Assembly (NCBI RefSeq): GCF_020447315.1
Contig: NZ_JAJADQ010000003.1
Location: 1-64,000 of the forward strand
DNA length: 64,000 nucleotides
Source: Hymenobacter nitidus
GTDB lineage: Bacteria; Bacteroidota; Bacteroidia; Cytophagales; Hymenobacteraceae
Reading direction: 5' to 3'
The translations under genes were made by a program, and so were the position numbers. Shown here piece after piece: positions 16,165 through 24,775 of the stretch. Every line of letters starts with the position of its first letter. Position 1 is the first letter of the stretch. A model generated the notes under the pieces. It did no database searches. It was not told the origin of the DNA and was given only the letters and a program-made list of their open reading frames with translations.

Positions 16165-16779
16165 ATGAAAATACTCTGCATAGGCCGCAACTACGCCGAA
16201 CATATTGCCGAACTCAACAACGAAACGCCCGACGAGCCCGTCATCTTCACTAAGCCCGAAACCGCGCTTCTGCAGCGCGGCATGCCGTTTTTCTACCCCG
16301 ATTTCTCCACCGACATTCACCACGAAATCGAGCTGGTGCTGCGCGTGAGCAAAAACGGCAAGAACATCGACCCCAAGTTTGCCCACACTTATTTCGACGC
16401 CATTGGTCTGGGCATCGACTTCACGGCCCGCGACCTGCAAAGCAAAGCCAAGAGCAAGGGCCTACCCTGGGATCTGGCCAAGGGCTTCGACGGCTCGGCG
16501 CCCCTGTCGCCCACGTTTAAGCCGGTGGCCGAGTTTGCCGATCTGGCCAACATCAACTTCCACCTCGAAGTAAACGGCGAGGTGAAGCAGCGCGGCAACT
16601 CGGGTATGATGCTGCACAACTTCGCGGCCCAGATTGCCTACATCTCGCGCTTTATCACCCTGAAAATGGGCGACCTGATCTTCACCGGCACGCCCAGCGG
16701 CGTGGGTCCGGTCCAGATTGGCGACCAGCTGACGGGCTACCTGGAGAATGAGAAGGTGTTGGAACTGTCGGTAAAATAG
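16165..16779 (+). CDS. Fumarylacetoacetate hydrolase family protein
   Basis: 204 residues, the short form typical of acylpyruvases and oxaloacetate decarboxylases (YcgM/FAHD1-like). Metal-binding acidic residues are visible in HHEIELVLRV and in GIDFTARDLQ, and the family segments KGFDGSAPLSP, GNSGMMLHNFAAQIAYIS and DLIFTGTPSGVGP are intact. It cleaves C-C bonds in beta-keto acids; the exact substrate is not predictable. The start at 16165 begins the conserved MKILCIGRNYAEHI. The M23 gene follows after 6 bp. Confidence 0.93.
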   Translation: MKILCIGRNYAEHIAELNNETPDEPVIFTKPETALLQRGMPFFYPDFSTDIHHEIELVLRVSKNGKNIDPKFAHTYFDAIGLGIDFTARDLQSKAKSKGLPWDLAKGFDGSAPLSPTFKPVAEFADLANINFHLEVNGEVKQRGNSGMMLHNFAAQIAYISRFITLKMGDLIFTGTPSGVGPVQIGDQLTGYLENEKVLELSVK

Positions 16780-16785
16780 AGTCGA

Positions 16786-18777
16786 GTGCTGCATACGTCT
16801 TTCCGGGGGAAAACCTCCGTTTTACTGCTCACGCTGCTCACTACCATGAGCTTGCGTCCCGCTCCCATGGCCGGGCAGGAGCCCGACTCCCTGCCCAAGC
16901 CGGCCCGCCAGAACGGCCCGGCGTCCCGCCTCACCATTGCGCCGGGCTACTACCTGTTTCCCATCAAGCCGGGCCAGCCCAACTTTCTGGCCGCCAGCAT
17001 GGGCGAGCTGCGGCCCAACCACTTCCACGGCGGCCTCGACATCAAAACCGATGGCCGCACGGACTTGCCCGTGTATGCTTCGGCCGACGGCTACGTCTCG
17101 CGCCTGAAGCAGTCGGCTTTCGGCTACGGCAACGTGCTCTACATCACCCACCCCAACGGCACTACCACGGTGTATGGGCACCTGAACCGGTTTATGGGCC
17201 CGGTGGCCGCCGCGCTGCGCGAAAAGCAGTACGAAAAGCAGACCTACGAGCTGGAGCTGTTCTTCACCAAAGACCAGTTTCCGGTGAAGCGCGGCGAAGT
17301 CGTGGCCCTGTCGGGTAACACCGGCGGCTCGGCCGGCCCCCACCTGCACTGGGAAGTGCGCGACGCCCAGGACAACCAGCTGAACCCGCTGCAGTGGGGC
17401 GGCTTTACCGAAATCCAGGACCATATTGCCCCCACCCTGCAGGCCTTTGCCGTGGAGCCACTCAGCATCGACGCCCGCGTGCAGAGCCGCTTCGACAAGG
17501 CGGTGTTCGTGCCCAAAGTAGCCCCGGCGGCCGGCGTGGCCACGGCCTGGCCCGATACCATTACGGCCTTCGGTACCGTGGGCGTGCTGCTCCAGGCCTT
17601 CGACCGGTACGACAATGCCTGGAACAAGAACGGCCTGCAGAAGGTGGACGTGACGGTGAACGGGCAGCCGCTCTACTCCCACGTGGTCGACAACGTGCCG
17701 TTTCCGACGGGCACGCGCGCCGTGAATCAGCACGTGGACTACGAGTGGATGATGACTCAGGGCCGCACCCTGCAGAAGCTGTTCGTGGACGACGGCAACG
17801 AGCTGACGATGTACACCACCGGCCCCGGCAAGGGCAAGCTACGGGTGGAAGACGGCAAGCTCTACGCGGTGGAGGTGCTGATGAGCGACTCCTACGGCAA
17901 CACCACGCCCCTGCGCTTTGTGCTGCGCGGGCAAAAGCCGGAGTACACCAAAACCCGCAGCGCGGCGGTGAAAAAGCCCGGCCTGCGCTGGGAAGTGACC
18001 CGCAACATCCTCAAGGTTATTGCCGCCGACCCCGACACGGCCCGGCAGGCAGCCAACGCCGTGCTGCTGCGCGGCTCCCGCCGCCTGGAGCTCAAGCCCA
18101 GCTATACGGCCCAGAGCCAGAACGTGTACCTCTACGACCTGCGCGCCGGCCTGCCCGACTCCATCCGCTTCGGGGGCCTCACCAAGCGCTTCGACCGGCA
18201 GGCAGCTATTCCGGCTGGCACCGAGCAGGGCTTTGCCGACAACTTCCTGAACCTGAGCTTCGGCACCCAGACGCTGTTCGACACCTTGTATCTGCAAACC
18301 AGCTACAAGGACGGCGCCTGGACTGTACACAGCCCGCGCCAGTCGTTGTATTTGCCGCTGCGCATCACGCTCAAGCCCCAGGCGGAAGTAGTCGATAAGG
18401 AGCACTCGGCCGTGTACTTAGTCAATGCCCGCGGGGGCCGCAGCTACGTGGGCGGCAAGTGGGAAGGCAACCAGGTGAGCTTCCCGGCCAAGGTATTCGG
18501 GCAGTTCCGCATTTTCGCCGATACCATTGCACCCTCGGCCCGTCTGGTGCGCAAAGGCCCCGGCGGCCTCACCTTCCAGGTCGGCGACAACCTCTCGGGC
18601 CTGAACAGCTACACGCTCATGGTCGGGGGCCGGTTCCGGCTGCTGCGCTACGAATACAAGAACTCCACCCTCTTCACCGAGCCCAACGACACGGTGGGGC
18701 CACCCCTGCGCGGACCGGCCACGCTGCGCATCACCGACCAGGCCGGCAATGAAAAAGTGCTGAGCTTTAATTTATAG
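16786..18777 (+). CDS. M23-family (LytM-type) metallopeptidase, secreted
   Basis: 663 residues from a GTG start 6 bp after the FAH-family stop codon; this start gives a signal-like N-terminus (TSVLLLTLLTTMSLRPAPMA), whereas ATG 16846 would cut it. The peptidase domain holds zinc motifs FHGGLD (His81, Asp85) and HLHWE (His186, His188), with TTVYGHLNRF between. The remaining roughly 450 residues form predicted beta-rich repeats, ending in a segment resembling an outer envelope or Ig-like domain (IAPSARLVRKGPGGLTFQVG). Such proteins cut peptidoglycan or act as activators of amidases. Translational coupling to the FAH gene is likely. Confidence 0.92.
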   Translation: MLHTSFRGKTSVLLLTLLTTMSLRPAPMAGQEPDSLPKPARQNGPASRLTIAPGYYLFPIKPGQPNFLAASMGELRPNHFHGGLDIKTDGRTDLPVYASADGYVSRLKQSAFGYGNVLYITHPNGTTTVYGHLNRFMGPVAAALREKQYEKQTYELELFFTKDQFPVKRGEVVALSGNTGGSAGPHLHWEVRDAQDNQLNPLQWGGFTEIQDHIAPTLQAFAVEPLSIDARVQSRFDKAVFVPKVAPAAGVATAWPDTITAFGTVGVLLQAFDRYDNAWNKNGLQKVDVTVNGQPLYSHVVDNVPFPTGTRAVNQHVDYEWMMTQGRTLQKLFVDDGNELTMYTTGPGKGKLRVEDGKLYAVEVLMSDSYGNTTPLRFVLRGQKPEYTKTRSAAVKKPGLRWEVTRNILKVIAADPDTARQAANAVLLRGSRRLELKPSYTAQSQNVYLYDLRAGLPDSIRFGGLTKRFDRQAAIPAGTEQGFADNFLNLSFGTQTLFDTLYLQTSYKDGAWTVHSPRQSLYLPLRITLKPQAEVVDKEHSAVYLVNARGGRSYVGGKWEGNQVSFPAKVFGQFRIFADTIAPSARLVRKGPGGLTFQVGDNLSGLNSYTLMVGGRFRLLRYEYKNSTLFTEPNDTVGPPLRGPATLRITDQAGNEKVLSFNL

Positions 18778-18779
18778 AG

Positions 18780-18809
18780 AAAAGGCGGGCCGTGTGGTCC
18801 GCCTTTTTT
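18780..18809 (+). terminator. Rho-independent terminator
   Basis: 12-bp stem AAAAGGCGGGCC / GGTCCGCCTTTT with one G-T pair, GTGT loop and a T6 run, beginning 3 bp after the M23 stop codon. Confidence 0.88.
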
Positions 18810-18878
18810 GTTGTAAAACCCAGAAAGCTGTTCTGGCCGTAAAGCTGACTTCCCGTATTATTTCCTGTCTCTGTTATT

Positions 18879-19454
18879 ATGGCCAACTTCCCCAAACGCC
18901 GTCAGCCCGTTATCCTAGGCGCCGCCGTGGCTACCGTTGCCACCGGTATTGCCGCCTACGCCTATATCCGCCGTAAGCTGTACGCTCCGCTGCCGGTGTC
19001 GCCCCACGTGGATGTGCACCGCTACATGGGCCTGTGGTACGAAATTGCCCGCCTACCCACGCGCTTCGAAAAAGGCTGCGAGCATGTCACGGCCCAGTAT
19101 AAGCTGCTGCCCAATGGTAAGGTGAGCGTGCTCAATACCTGCCACAAGGACGACGTGAACGGGCCGGTGGAGTCGGTGAAGGGCACGGCCCGCATCGTCG
19201 ATACTGCCACCAACGCCAAGCTGCGCGTCAGCTTTTTCTGGCCCTTCGAGGGCGACTACTGGATTCTGGACCACGACCCGGAGTACCGCTACGCCCTAGT
19301 AGGGGAGCCCAGCCGTAAGAACCTGTGGCTGCTGTGCCGCACGCCCCACCTGGAGCGCCCCATCCGTGACCGGCTGGTGGGTTTGGCCCATTCGCTGGGT
19401 TTTCCGACGGAAAACCTGATTTTTACGCCCCAGCCCGTAGCTGGCAAACCGTAA
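18879..19454 (+). CDS. Lipocalin-family protein (Blc-like)
   Basis: 191-residue beta-barrel carrier for lipids or other hydrophobic ligands. The lipocalin signature GLWYEIARLPTRFEKGC (about 51-67) and the conserved YWILDHDPEYRYALVGEPSR and CRTPHL blocks are intact. The N-terminus is a membrane helix (ILGAAVATVATGIAAYAYI) without a lipobox cysteine, unlike E. coli Blc, so it is probably tethered by an uncleaved helix facing the periplasm. It is followed after 19 bp by a peroxiredoxin gene, suggesting a shared membrane-stress role. Confidence 0.92.
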   Translation: MANFPKRRQPVILGAAVATVATGIAAYAYIRRKLYAPLPVSPHVDVHRYMGLWYEIARLPTRFEKGCEHVTAQYKLLPNGKVSVLNTCHKDDVNGPVESVKGTARIVDTATNAKLRVSFFWPFEGDYWILDHDPEYRYALVGEPSRKNLWLLCRTPHLERPIRDRLVGLAHSLGFPTENLIFTPQPVAGKP

Positions 19455-19473
19455 CCGCCCTAATCCGCCCCTC

Positions 19474-19923
19474 ATGGCCCTCACCCCCGGCACCCCCGCT
19501 CCCGATTTTGAAGCTCTCGACCAGGATGGCAACCTCATTCGCCTCCAGGATTTGCGCGGCAAGAAAGTCGCCCTCTACTTCTACCCCAAAGATGACACGC
19601 CCGGCTGCACGGCCCAGGCCTGCAACCTGCGCGACCACCAGGAAGAGCTGACCGCCAAGAACGTGCAGGTTATCGGCGTGAGCATCGACAGCGGCAAGTC
19701 CCACCAGAAGTTTGCCCTGAAGTACGAGCTGCCCTTCCCCCTGCTGGTCGATACCGACAAGAAAATCGTGGAAGCCTACGGCGTGTGGCAGGAGAAATCC
19801 ATGTACGGCCGCAAGTACATGGGCACCATGCGCCACACCTTTCTCATTGACGAGCAGGGCATTATCGAGAAGGTCATCGAGAAAGTCGACACCAAGAACC
19901 ACGCCGCCCAGCTGCTTTCGTAA
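19474..19923 (+). CDS. bcp: Thioredoxin-dependent thiol peroxidase (BCP-type peroxiredoxin)
   Basis: 149 residues with the peroxiredoxin motif DDTPGCTAQACNLRD: peroxidatic Cys45 and resolving Cys50, the CxxxxC spacing of 2-Cys BCP enzymes. The YGVWQEKSMYGRKYMGTMRHTF segment is diagnostic for BCP. It reduces H2O2 and organic or lipid hydroperoxides with thioredoxin. Likely co-transcribed with the lipocalin gene (19 bp apart). Confidence 0.96.
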   Translation: MALTPGTPAPDFEALDQDGNLIRLQDLRGKKVALYFYPKDDTPGCTAQACNLRDHQEELTAKNVQVIGVSIDSGKSHQKFALKYELPFPLLVDTDKKIVEAYGVWQEKSMYGRKYMGTMRHTFLIDEQGIIEKVIEKVDTKNHAAQLLS

Positions 19924-19945
19924 TGGGCTGATGTGCTAATCGTTT

Positions 19946-20119
19946 GTCCTTGCGAGGAGGCAGGCCATTCCGCGCATCCAGCGGCGTCAAGCTATCTGCT
20001 GCGCAGTACGGCCCGCCCTTTACCCAAAAAGCCCTTTCCTATCTGCGTGGGAAAGGGCTTTTCACTGAAGGAAGCTCGGCACATCTCAGAGGACGGACTA
20101 CTTCGTGCCTCGCAAGGAC
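19946..20119. repeat. Dispersed foldback element, about 174 bp, copy 1
   Basis: Terminal arms GTCCTTGCGAGG (19946-19957) and CCTCGCAAGGAC (20108-20119) are exact inverses. Inside is a terminator-like hairpin, AAAAGCCCTTTCC (20027-20039) and its complement at 20050-20062. The minus strand of this element matches 39083-39245, including GTCCTTGCGA, GGCACGA, a CTCTGAG block and the same hairpin. The stretch from 19924 to 20262 has no gene; small frames here are only the repeat read through. Confidence 0.82.
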
Positions 20120-20262
20120 ATACTCTCTGCATTCCACACACTTCTCACATTAATTAGTAGCCCATTCCCCGCATTAGCACCTCAGCCCATTAAACTCGCC
20201 TATCGTTATCGGTTGTGGTAAGAAGCCTGGGCCGCGGGGCTGGGCGGCTTCGCCAAGACCAT

Positions 20263-20270
20263 TACCTTTG
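20263..20270 (+). promoter_or_regulatory. -7 box of the transketolase locus
   Basis: TACCTTTG (TAnnTTTG) 27 bp before the ATG at 20298. Confidence 0.55.
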
Positions 20271-20297
20271 CCAGCGTAAACCCTCCTTCTCATTTCC

Positions 20298-21176
20298 ATG
20301 TCCCAGGAAAATACCCTTACCGCCACCGACCAGAAAAGCGTGGCCGAGTTGAAGCAGATTGCCTCCCAGGTGCGGCGCGACATCGTGCGCATGGTGCACG
20401 CCGTGAACTCCGGTCACCCCGGCGGCTCCCTTGGCTGCACCGACTTGCTGGTGGCCTTGTACTTCCGCATCATGAAGCACAATCCCAGCTTCAGCATGAA
20501 AGGCGAAGGCGAAGACCTGTTTTTCCTCTCGAACGGCCACATTTCGCCCGTGTTTTACTCGGTGCTGGCCCGCTCGGGCTACTTCCCCGTGAGCGAGCTG
20601 GCGACCTTCCGTAAGCTGAACTCCCGCTTGCAGGGCCACCCCGCCACCCACGAGCATCTGCCCGGTATCCGCATTGCTTCGGGCTCGCTGGGCCAGGGCA
20701 TGAGCGTGGCCATCGGCGCGGCCCAGGCCAAGAAGCTTGATGGCGACAAGAGCCTCGTGTACGTGCTCATGGGCGACGGTGAGCTGGAAGAAGGCCAGGT
20801 ATGGGAAGCGGCCATGTATGCCCCCCACTGCAAAGTCGATAACCTGATTGCCATTGTGGACCGCAACGGCCAGCAGATTGACGGCTCGACCGACGAAATC
20901 ATGAATCTGGGCAACCTGCGCGCGAAGTTCGAAGCCTTCGGCTGGCGCGTGCTCGAAACCGACGGCAACGACTTCGAAAAGCTCGTTCCCACCCTGGAAG
21001 AAGCTGGCCAGCTCAGCGGCCAGGGCCAGCCCACGATGATCCTGATGGACACCCAGATGGGCTTCGGCGTAGACTACATGATGGGTACCCACAAGTGGCA
21101 TGGCACCGCCCCGAACGACGAGCAGCTGGAAAAAGCCCTGCAGCAGCTGCTGGTAGAGCAGGCTTCGGACTACTAG
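20298..21176 (+). CDS. Transketolase, N-terminal (thiamine diphosphate-binding) subunit
   Basis: 292 residues covering the first half of transketolase, which transfers two-carbon units between sugars in the pentose phosphate pathway. The thiamine diphosphate/Mg motif is MGDGELEEGQ, with later NLIAIVDRNGQQIDG; VNSGHPGGSLGCTDLLVALY and GSLGQGMSVAIGAA are conserved family blocks. It ends after LEKALQQLL without a pyrimidine-binding domain, so it must pair with the C-terminal subunit at 22885. The two genes are separated by two unrelated genes. Confidence 0.95.
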   Translation: MSQENTLTATDQKSVAELKQIASQVRRDIVRMVHAVNSGHPGGSLGCTDLLVALYFRIMKHNPSFSMKGEGEDLFFLSNGHISPVFYSVLARSGYFPVSELATFRKLNSRLQGHPATHEHLPGIRIASGSLGQGMSVAIGAAQAKKLDGDKSLVYVLMGDGELEEGQVWEAAMYAPHCKVDNLIAIVDRNGQQIDGSTDEIMNLGNLRAKFEAFGWRVLETDGNDFEKLVPTLEEAGQLSGQGQPTMILMDTQMGFGVDYMMGTHKWHGTAPNDEQLEKALQQLLVEQASDY

Positions 21177-21194
21177 CCTTCGTTACCGGTCAGG

Positions 21195-21440
21195 ATGCAG
21201 GAGCTGCTTAAGCCCCAAGTGTACAGAGCCATTATGATGGGTCTTTGGATGATACCGATTCCAATGATCCTCATGGGCTCTGTAAGCGACGGGGCGAGCT
21301 TAGTAGCTGGCATTGTGGGAGTAGCAATAGGAGTTAGTATTGGTAGAGCCACTGCTGATACATCCAATATGGTAAAGCTGTCAGCGTTAGCAATTTCAGG
21401 GGTTCTAATCGGTACAATGGGAATGCTTTTCAGCAAGTAA
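21195..21440 (+). CDS. Small integral membrane protein, unknown
   Basis: 81 residues with about two hydrophobic helices (IMMGLWMIPIPMILMGSV and LVAGIVGVAIGVSIG) and a third toward the end (LSALAISGVLIGTMGMLF). Base composition and codon use are visibly more AT-rich than the flanking transketolase and vWA genes, which suggests a different origin. It begins 18 bp after the transketolase N-subunit stop codon and ends 5 bp before the vWA gene, so it is inside the same transcription unit. No family recognised. Confidence 0.65.
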   Translation: MQELLKPQVYRAIMMGLWMIPIPMILMGSVSDGASLVAGIVGVAIGVSIGRATADTSNMVKLSALAISGVLIGTMGMLFSK

Positions 21441-21445
21441 ACAGC

Positions 21446-22852
21446 ATGAACAACCGCGGGTTCTGGGTACGCTGTACGGTGTTTTTGCTGGCCACATTGT
21501 GGCTGGTAGCGCCGGTAGCTGCCCAGAACGTGCCGCCGGAGAAGCCCAAGGTCACCCGGATTCTGTTCGTGCTCGATGCTTCGGGCTCCATGTTGGCCCC
21601 TTTGGAAGGCACCCCGCGCTGGACAGTGGCCAAGGAGCTGCTGGCCAAGATGGTGGATTCGCTCAACGCCTACCCCAACCTGGAGCTGGCGCTGCGCGCC
21701 TACGGCCACCAGCACGACGACGACGAGAACAACTGCGAGGATTCGCGGCTGGAAGTGCCCTTCGCCCCCAAAAACGCCAAGGCCATCAAGGACCGGCTCA
21801 AAACGCTGGAGGCCCGCGGCAACACCCCAATTACCTACTCCCTGCAACAGTCGGCCAACGACTTCCCCAGTGACAAAGCCTCGCGCAACGTGCTGATTCT
21901 GATTACCGACGGCCTGGAATCCTGCAAGGGTGACCCCTGCGCCACCTCGGTAGCCTTACAGCGGCGGCGGGTTTTTCTCAAGCCGTTTGTCATTGGCCTG
22001 GGCGCGGAAAAGGACTTTGGCCGGCAGCTCGACTGCCTGGGCCAGTACTACAACGCAGCCAATGCCAAGACTTTCCGCCGGGTGCTCGACAACGTCATTG
22101 CCCAGACGCTAACCAAAACCACGGTCAGCGTGAACCTGACGGACGAGGCGGGCAAGCCGGTGGAAAGCAACGTGAATCTGACCTTCGTGAACAACGTCAC
22201 GGAAACGCCGGAGTACAACTACGTGCACTACCGCGACGCGCAGGGCAAGGCCGACGTACTCGACATTGACGCCCTGCAGAGCTACGACCTGGTCATCAAC
22301 ACGGTGCCGCCGGTGCGCCAGCCGAACCTGGTTATCCGGCCCGGCAAGGCCAACGTGCTGACCTACAAAACACCCCAGGGCACCCTGGTGCTGCAGTCGC
22401 CAAACCTGACGCCCAACCCCTACGGCAAGGTGCAGGCGGTGGTGCGGGCCCAGGGCAACGCGGCGACGGTGGTCAGCCTGCCCTTTGGCAGCAGGCAAAA
22501 GCTGCTGGCCGGCAACTACGAGGTGGAGCTACTCACGCTGCCCCGCATCGTGCGCCGCATCAGCATTAAGCAGGGCCAGGAAACGGCCGTGACCTACGAC
22601 GCGCCCGGCACGCTCAACATCGTGACGGACCTGAAAGGCCACGGCAGCATCTACCGCCTGAACAACGACGAGTCGCAGACCTGGGTGCACAACCTGCCCG
22701 AGGCCAGCAGCAAAGTCAACCTGCCTATGCAGCCGGGGGCTTACCGCCTGGTGTTCCGCACCGCCACGGCCACCGGCAGCAAGTTCACCGACGTGCGCAA
22801 CTTCACCATTCGCAGCGGGCAAACCAGCTCGGTGAGCATGTTTAACAAGTAA
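21446..22852 (+). CDS. Secreted von Willebrand factor A domain protein
   Basis: 468 residues. A signal peptide (ending APVAAQ, about residue 27) is followed by a vWA domain with the MIDAS motif DASGSM (Asp44, Ser46, Ser48), the NTPITYSLQQSANDF region and LILITDGLESC. After about residue 240 come two or three predicted beta-sandwich segments (carboxypeptidase-like, e.g. TKTTVSVNLTDEAGKPVESN and APGTLNIVTDLKGHGSIY). It probably binds a ligand or scaffold via Mg2+ in the periplasm or on the surface. Its position between the two transketolase genes has no metabolic explanation. Confidence 0.88.
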   Translation: MNNRGFWVRCTVFLLATLWLVAPVAAQNVPPEKPKVTRILFVLDASGSMLAPLEGTPRWTVAKELLAKMVDSLNAYPNLELALRAYGHQHDDDENNCEDSRLEVPFAPKNAKAIKDRLKTLEARGNTPITYSLQQSANDFPSDKASRNVLILITDGLESCKGDPCATSVALQRRRVFLKPFVIGLGAEKDFGRQLDCLGQYYNAANAKTFRRVLDNVIAQTLTKTTVSVNLTDEAGKPVESNVNLTFVNNVTETPEYNYVHYRDAQGKADVLDIDALQSYDLVINTVPPVRQPNLVIRPGKANVLTYKTPQGTLVLQSPNLTPNPYGKVQAVVRAQGNAATVVSLPFGSRQKLLAGNYEVELLTLPRIVRRISIKQGQETAVTYDAPGTLNIVTDLKGHGSIYRLNNDESQTWVHNLPEASSKVNLPMQPGAYRLVFRTATATGSKFTDVRNFTIRSGQTSSVSMFNK

Positions 22853-22884
22853 AAAGAAACACAAAACTTCCCTTCCCATACCGA

Positions 22885-23844
22885 ATGAAAGATTTTCCCT
22901 ACACCGAATCAAAAGATACCCGCTCCGGCTTTGGCGTGGGCTTGCACGAGCTGGGCAAAAGCAACCCCAACGTGGTAGCGCTGACGGCCGACCTGACTGG
23001 TTCGCTCAAGATGGACGCCTTTAAGAAAGACTTCCCCGAGCGGTTCTTCCAGGTGGGCATTGCCGAAGCCAACATGATGGGCATTGCGGCCGGCCTCACC
23101 ATCGGCGGCAAAATTCCCTTCACCGGCACGTTTGCCAACTTCAGCACCGGCCGCGTCTACGACCAGATCCGCCAGAGCATTGCCTACTCGGATAAGAACG
23201 TGAAGATCTGCGCCTCGCACGCCGGCGTTACGCTGGGCGAAGATGGCGCCACGCACCAGATTCTGGAAGACCTGGGCATGATGAAGATGCTGCCTCACAT
23301 GACGGTCATCAACCCCTGCGACTTCAACCAGACCAAGGCCGCTACCATCGCCATTGCCGAGCACGAAGGCCCCGTGTACCTGCGCTTTGGCCGCCCGGTG
23401 GTGCCCAACTTCACACCCGCCGACCAGAAGTTCGAAATCGGTAAGGCCGTGATGCTGAACGAAGGCACCGACGTGAGCATCTTCGCCACCGGCCACCTGG
23501 TGTGGAAGGCCATCCTGGCCGGCCATATCCTGGCCGAGAAAGGTATTGACGCCGAAATCATCAACATCCACACCATCAAGCCCCTCGATGCCCAGGCCAT
23601 CTTGGAATCGGTGCGCAAGACGCGCTGCGTGGTATCGGCGGAGGAGCACCAGATGAACGGCGGCCTCGGCGACAGCATCGCCCAGTTGCTGGCCCGCGAG
23701 GAGCCCCTGCCCCTGGAAATGGTAGCCGTGAACGACTCCTTCGGCGAGTCGGGCACTCCCGACCAGCTCATGGAGAAATACGGCCTGATGGAAAACGACA
23801 TCGTGGCTGCCGTGGAGAAAGTATTGGCCCGCAAGGCGAAGTAA
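22885..23844 (+). CDS. Transketolase, C-terminal (pyrimidine-binding) subunit
   Basis: 319 residues matching the second half of transketolase: the pyrimidine-binding domain (VVALTADLTGSLKMDAFKKD, ERFFQVGIAEANMMGIAAGL with the catalytic Glu) and the C-terminal domain (GKAVMLNEGTDVSIFATGHL, INIHTIKPLDAQAI, VVSAEEHQMNGGLGDSIA). It functions only with the N-subunit at 20298. It is preceded by 32 bp after the vWA gene and closed by a strong terminator, so the four genes 20298-23844 probably form one operon. Confidence 0.95.
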   Translation: MKDFPYTESKDTRSGFGVGLHELGKSNPNVVALTADLTGSLKMDAFKKDFPERFFQVGIAEANMMGIAAGLTIGGKIPFTGTFANFSTGRVYDQIRQSIAYSDKNVKICASHAGVTLGEDGATHQILEDLGMMKMLPHMTVINPCDFNQTKAATIAIAEHEGPVYLRFGRPVVPNFTPADQKFEIGKAVMLNEGTDVSIFATGHLVWKAILAGHILAEKGIDAEIINIHTIKPLDAQAILESVRKTRCVVSAEEHQMNGGLGDSIAQLLAREEPLPLEMVAVNDSFGESGTPDQLMEKYGLMENDIVAAVEKVLARKAK

Positions 23845-23861
23845 TTTCCCCTGGTCTTAGC

Positions 23862-23899
23862 AAAAAGCCCCCGCAGCAACCTAGCTGCGGGGGCTTTTT
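23862..23899 (+). terminator. Strong terminator of the transketolase locus
   Basis: Perfect 16-bp stem AAAAAGCCCCCGCAGC and complement, 6-nt loop and T5, 17 bp after the stop codon. Confidence 0.9.
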
Positions 23900-23942
23900 C
23901 AGTTGTAAGTTCTACCCGATGCCTGGGTAGGCCGCCGCGGGA

Positions 23943-24530
23943 TTAGCTATTGGCGCCGGGCTTGCCTACCGCTCGTAGCGGCGCCAGCTTCGCAACACCA
24001 TACAGCAGGCCACGCCGGATAACGCCGTGCAGCACCAGACCGATCAGCCCTAATACGGTGCCGATTATCATTGGCAGCACCGCCCCGAAGGTATAGGTCA
24101 TGGCCAGCACAAAGCCCAAAAGGCACTCGGGCCGGTAAATCGGGACGAAGAAGGCAACCACGAACAGGCCCAGCATGGCATTGCCCGCCATATCGGATGC
24201 GCCGGCCGTGAACAGTACCGATATTAACACCCCGAACGCTAAAGCGCCAACAAAGCCGTATAGGGCGCGCCGCAGGGCCCGGGGCGCGTCGGCCGACGAA
24301 GCATTCGGGCCAAACGCCTGCCGCCGGATGCGCTGCAACAGCAACCAGGTGAGCACCGGCAGCAGCAGTCCGCCCCACCAGTTGGAAATAGCGGGCATGT
24401 CCTCCCGGGCCAGAAAATGGTGGCTCGGTACGCCGCCGTGGTAGTGGCTCCAGGCCAGCAGCGCCCAAATGGCTGCCGTTATGAGTAGGGTACCATACAA
24501 GCTGAGGGTAGAAAAGCGCGTTTCCGTCAT
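23943..24530 (-). CDS. Integral membrane protein, unknown
   Basis: 195 residues with about five hydrophobic segments: LLITAAIWALLAW, WGGLLLPVLTWLL, ALYGFVGALAFGVLISVLFTA, AMLGLFVVAFFVPIY and AVLPMIIGTVLGLIGLVL. Charges between them fit the positive-inside rule (RRALRR-like loops). The competing frame 23947-24594 on the same strand is Arg/Ala-rich and looks like a shadow. No motif identifies a function; it is monocistronic and convergent with the transketolase operon. Confidence 0.75.
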   Translation of the reverse strand: MTETRFSTLSLYGTLLITAAIWALLAWSHYHGGVPSHHFLAREDMPAISNWWGGLLLPVLTWLLLQRIRRQAFGPNASSADAPRALRRALYGFVGALAFGVLISVLFTAGASDMAGNAMLGLFVVAFFVPIYRPECLLGFVLAMTYTFGAVLPMIIGTVLGLIGLVLHGVIRRGLLYGVAKLAPLRAVGKPGANS

Positions 24531-24680
24531 GCGTTTTGCCAGTGAGTATCGGTTTAAACTTCCCAGACGCCCTTCGCTGAGGAATCCGGAACAATATATG
24601 GCAATACTAATACTTTACAGACCAGTTGCGGAGAAAGTACTGGCCCTCAAGGCGCATTAATCAATCCAGCCGCAACAGCA

Positions 24681-24693
24681 CGTCATGCTGAGC
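24681..24693. repeat. Solitary CGTCATGCTGAGC half-element
   Basis: The 13 bp equal the arm of the foldback element at 53457-53549. Only one arm is present here, in the 245-bp gap between two minus-strand genes, so this looks like a decayed copy. Confidence 0.5.
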
Positions 24694-24718
24694 CTGTCGT
24701 TGCCTGACTATCAACATC

Positions 24719-24757
24719 AAAACGGCCCCTGCTACATGATGCAGCAGGGGCCGTTTT
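24719..24757 (-). terminator. Rho-independent terminator
   Basis: 15-bp stem AAAACGGCCCCTGCT and complement with a 9-nt loop; T4 on the minus strand. Serves the gene ending at 24776. Confidence 0.85.
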
Positions 24758-24775
24758 GCATTACTGCTGCTGTAG

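Noticed and set aside
19933..20157. Small ORFs between bcp and transketolase
   Set aside because: They read through the dispersed foldback element.
23947..24594. 215-codon minus-strand frame
   Set aside because: Overlaps the better membrane-protein frame 23943-24530 and is Arg/Ala-rich like other shadows.
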